A stretch of 64,000 nucleotides of DNA, taken from positions 62,001 through 126,000 of the forward strand of contig NZ_JOCT01000008.1 of the NCBI RefSeq assembly GCF_000717875.1. Direction: 5' to 3'. The stretch comes from Streptomyces sp. NRRL S-455 (GTDB lineage: Bacteria; Actinomycetota; Actinomycetes; Streptomycetales; Streptomycetaceae). Positions within the stretch are counted from its first letter, which is position 1. Each line of letters begins with the position of its first letter. This document shows, piece by piece, positions 63,463 through 64,000 of the stretch. Both the position numbers and the translations under genes were made by a program. The notes under the pieces were generated by a model. It saw only the letters and a list, made by a program, of their open reading frames with translations. It was not told the origin of the DNA and ran no database searches.

Positions 63463-63992
63463 ACTGCGTCGACCTCCGCGGTCAGTGTGGTCAGCCGGGC
63501 CGCTGTGGTGTTCATCCAGCGGAGGTCGGCGTCGAGGTGGTTGAGGGCGTAGTCCGCCGAGAGCACGGTCGCCAGGTCCGCGCCCTTGGCGGCCTTGACC
63601 GCCGTGAGCTCCCGCATCCGCTCCATGTGGGCGGCACGCTGGGCGCTCAGATACGCGGCCGGGTCGCCGTCCGAGAGGATCGCGACCACGACCTTGGCGA
63701 AGATCTCGTTCGCCACGAAGGGCGCGGGCGGCGCGATCTCGGCGGTCCACCGGGACAGTTCGTGCGTTCCGTCGCCGGTCGCGCGGTACATCGTCCGCTC
63801 CGGGCCGCCGTCCGAGTCGGTGCCCTCGACCTCGGCGAGGCCGTCCCGGACCAGGCGCTGGAGTGTCGTGTAGACCTGCCCGTAGGCCAGGGGCCGGGCC
63901 TGGGGGAAGCGTTCGTCGTGGCGTCGCTTGAGGTCGTAGCCATGGCTCGGCCCCGAGGCGAGCAGGCCCAGCAGAATGTGGCGGGTGCTCAT
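63459..63992 (-). CDS. PadR-family transcriptional regulator
   Basis: The 177-residue protein has a PadR winged helix (RHILLGLLASGPSHGYDLKRRHDERFPQARPLAYGQVYTTLQRLVRDGL, residues 4-50) and a C-terminal helical dimerisation domain. PadR proteins often repress adjacent exporters in response to substrate, so it likely controls the following ABC operon, with which it is translationally coupled. Start ATG 63992, close to the window's right edge; the promoter region lies outside. Confidence 0.92.
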   Translation of the reverse strand: MSTRHILLGLLASGPSHGYDLKRRHDERFPQARPLAYGQVYTTLQRLVRDGLAEVEGTDSDGGPERTMYRATGDGTHELSRWTAEIAPPAPFVANEIFAKVVVAILSDGDPAAYLSAQRAAHMERMRELTAVKAAKGADLATVLSADYALNHLDADLRWMNTTAARLTTLTAEVDAV

Positions 63993-64000
63993 GGCGTTCA

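Overview
The window is Streptomyces-type chromosomal DNA. GC is high in most coding stretches with strong GC third-position bias, GTG/TTG starts are common, and the gene content is typical of the genus: crotonyl-CoA carboxylase/reductase, a DynA/DynB-like dynamin pair next to an SsbB-like protein, a PknG-type kinase locus, a PAS-SpoIIE-HATPase regulator, and a TQXA protein with an LAETG sortase signal. The genus is inferred from these traits, and the species cannot be given.

Layout. (1) 1-9.8 kb looks like the flank of a polyketide or non-ribosomal peptide gene cluster: the last ~80 residues of a thioesterase domain, crotonyl-CoA carboxylase/reductase, an antigen-85-like secreted esterase, a fused zinc-ribbon methyltransferase, a glycosyltransferase preceded by 17-bp tandem repeats, a 2-hydroxyacid dehydrogenase, a cupin-like fragment, a TetR regulator and an FG-GAP protein. 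(2) 9.9-14.6 kb is a patchwork of a transposase scrap, a small-multidrug-resistance scrap, a low-GC YtcJ-type amidohydrolase with a small membrane protein, and a divergent MerR/short-chain dehydrogenase pair. (3) 14.8-27.0 kb is an integrated element. A perfect 95-bp repeat holding the 3' half and terminator of tRNA-Arg(UCU) bounds it, with arm-like repeats just inside both ends and an integrase stump beside the intact tRNA. It carries an ATPase, an antiporter pseudogene, a split PEP-synthase-type phosphotransferase, a frameshifted HD-domain gene, a PAS/SpoIIE/HATPase protein, a second tRNA-Arg scar (CCU) and a decayed IS701-type element.

(4) 27.3-34.1 kb is core chromosome: dynA-dynB-ssbB, with DnaA-box-like sites before ssbB, then a sortase-anchored thioester protein and an acetyltransferase broken by a 9-G tract. 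(5) 34.2-45.2 kb is a seven-gene tightly packed run with an amino-acid-sensing and phosphorylation logic: GlnX-like membrane protein, GlnH-like binding protein, coiled-coil protein, PknG-like kinase, PP2C phosphatase, VWA protein and FHA protein. It reads as sensor, transducer, writer, eraser and reader. (6) 45.2-54.9 kb holds an L-isoaspartyl methyltransferase, a truncated globin, the ettA operon (ABC-F, thioesterase, unknown protein), a LytS/LytR pair upstream of a DUF485/acetate-type symporter pair, and an RsbW-like ATPase.

(7) 55-64 kb contains a dehalogenase pseudogene, two secreted esterases (a PET-hydrolase/cutinase-family enzyme carrying a discoidin-like domain, and a PHB-depolymerase-like esterase), an MscS channel, an HNH endonuclease, and a PadR/ABC/FtsX operon cut close to the right edge.

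Most functions are family-level inferences from motifs read by eye. No database search was run.
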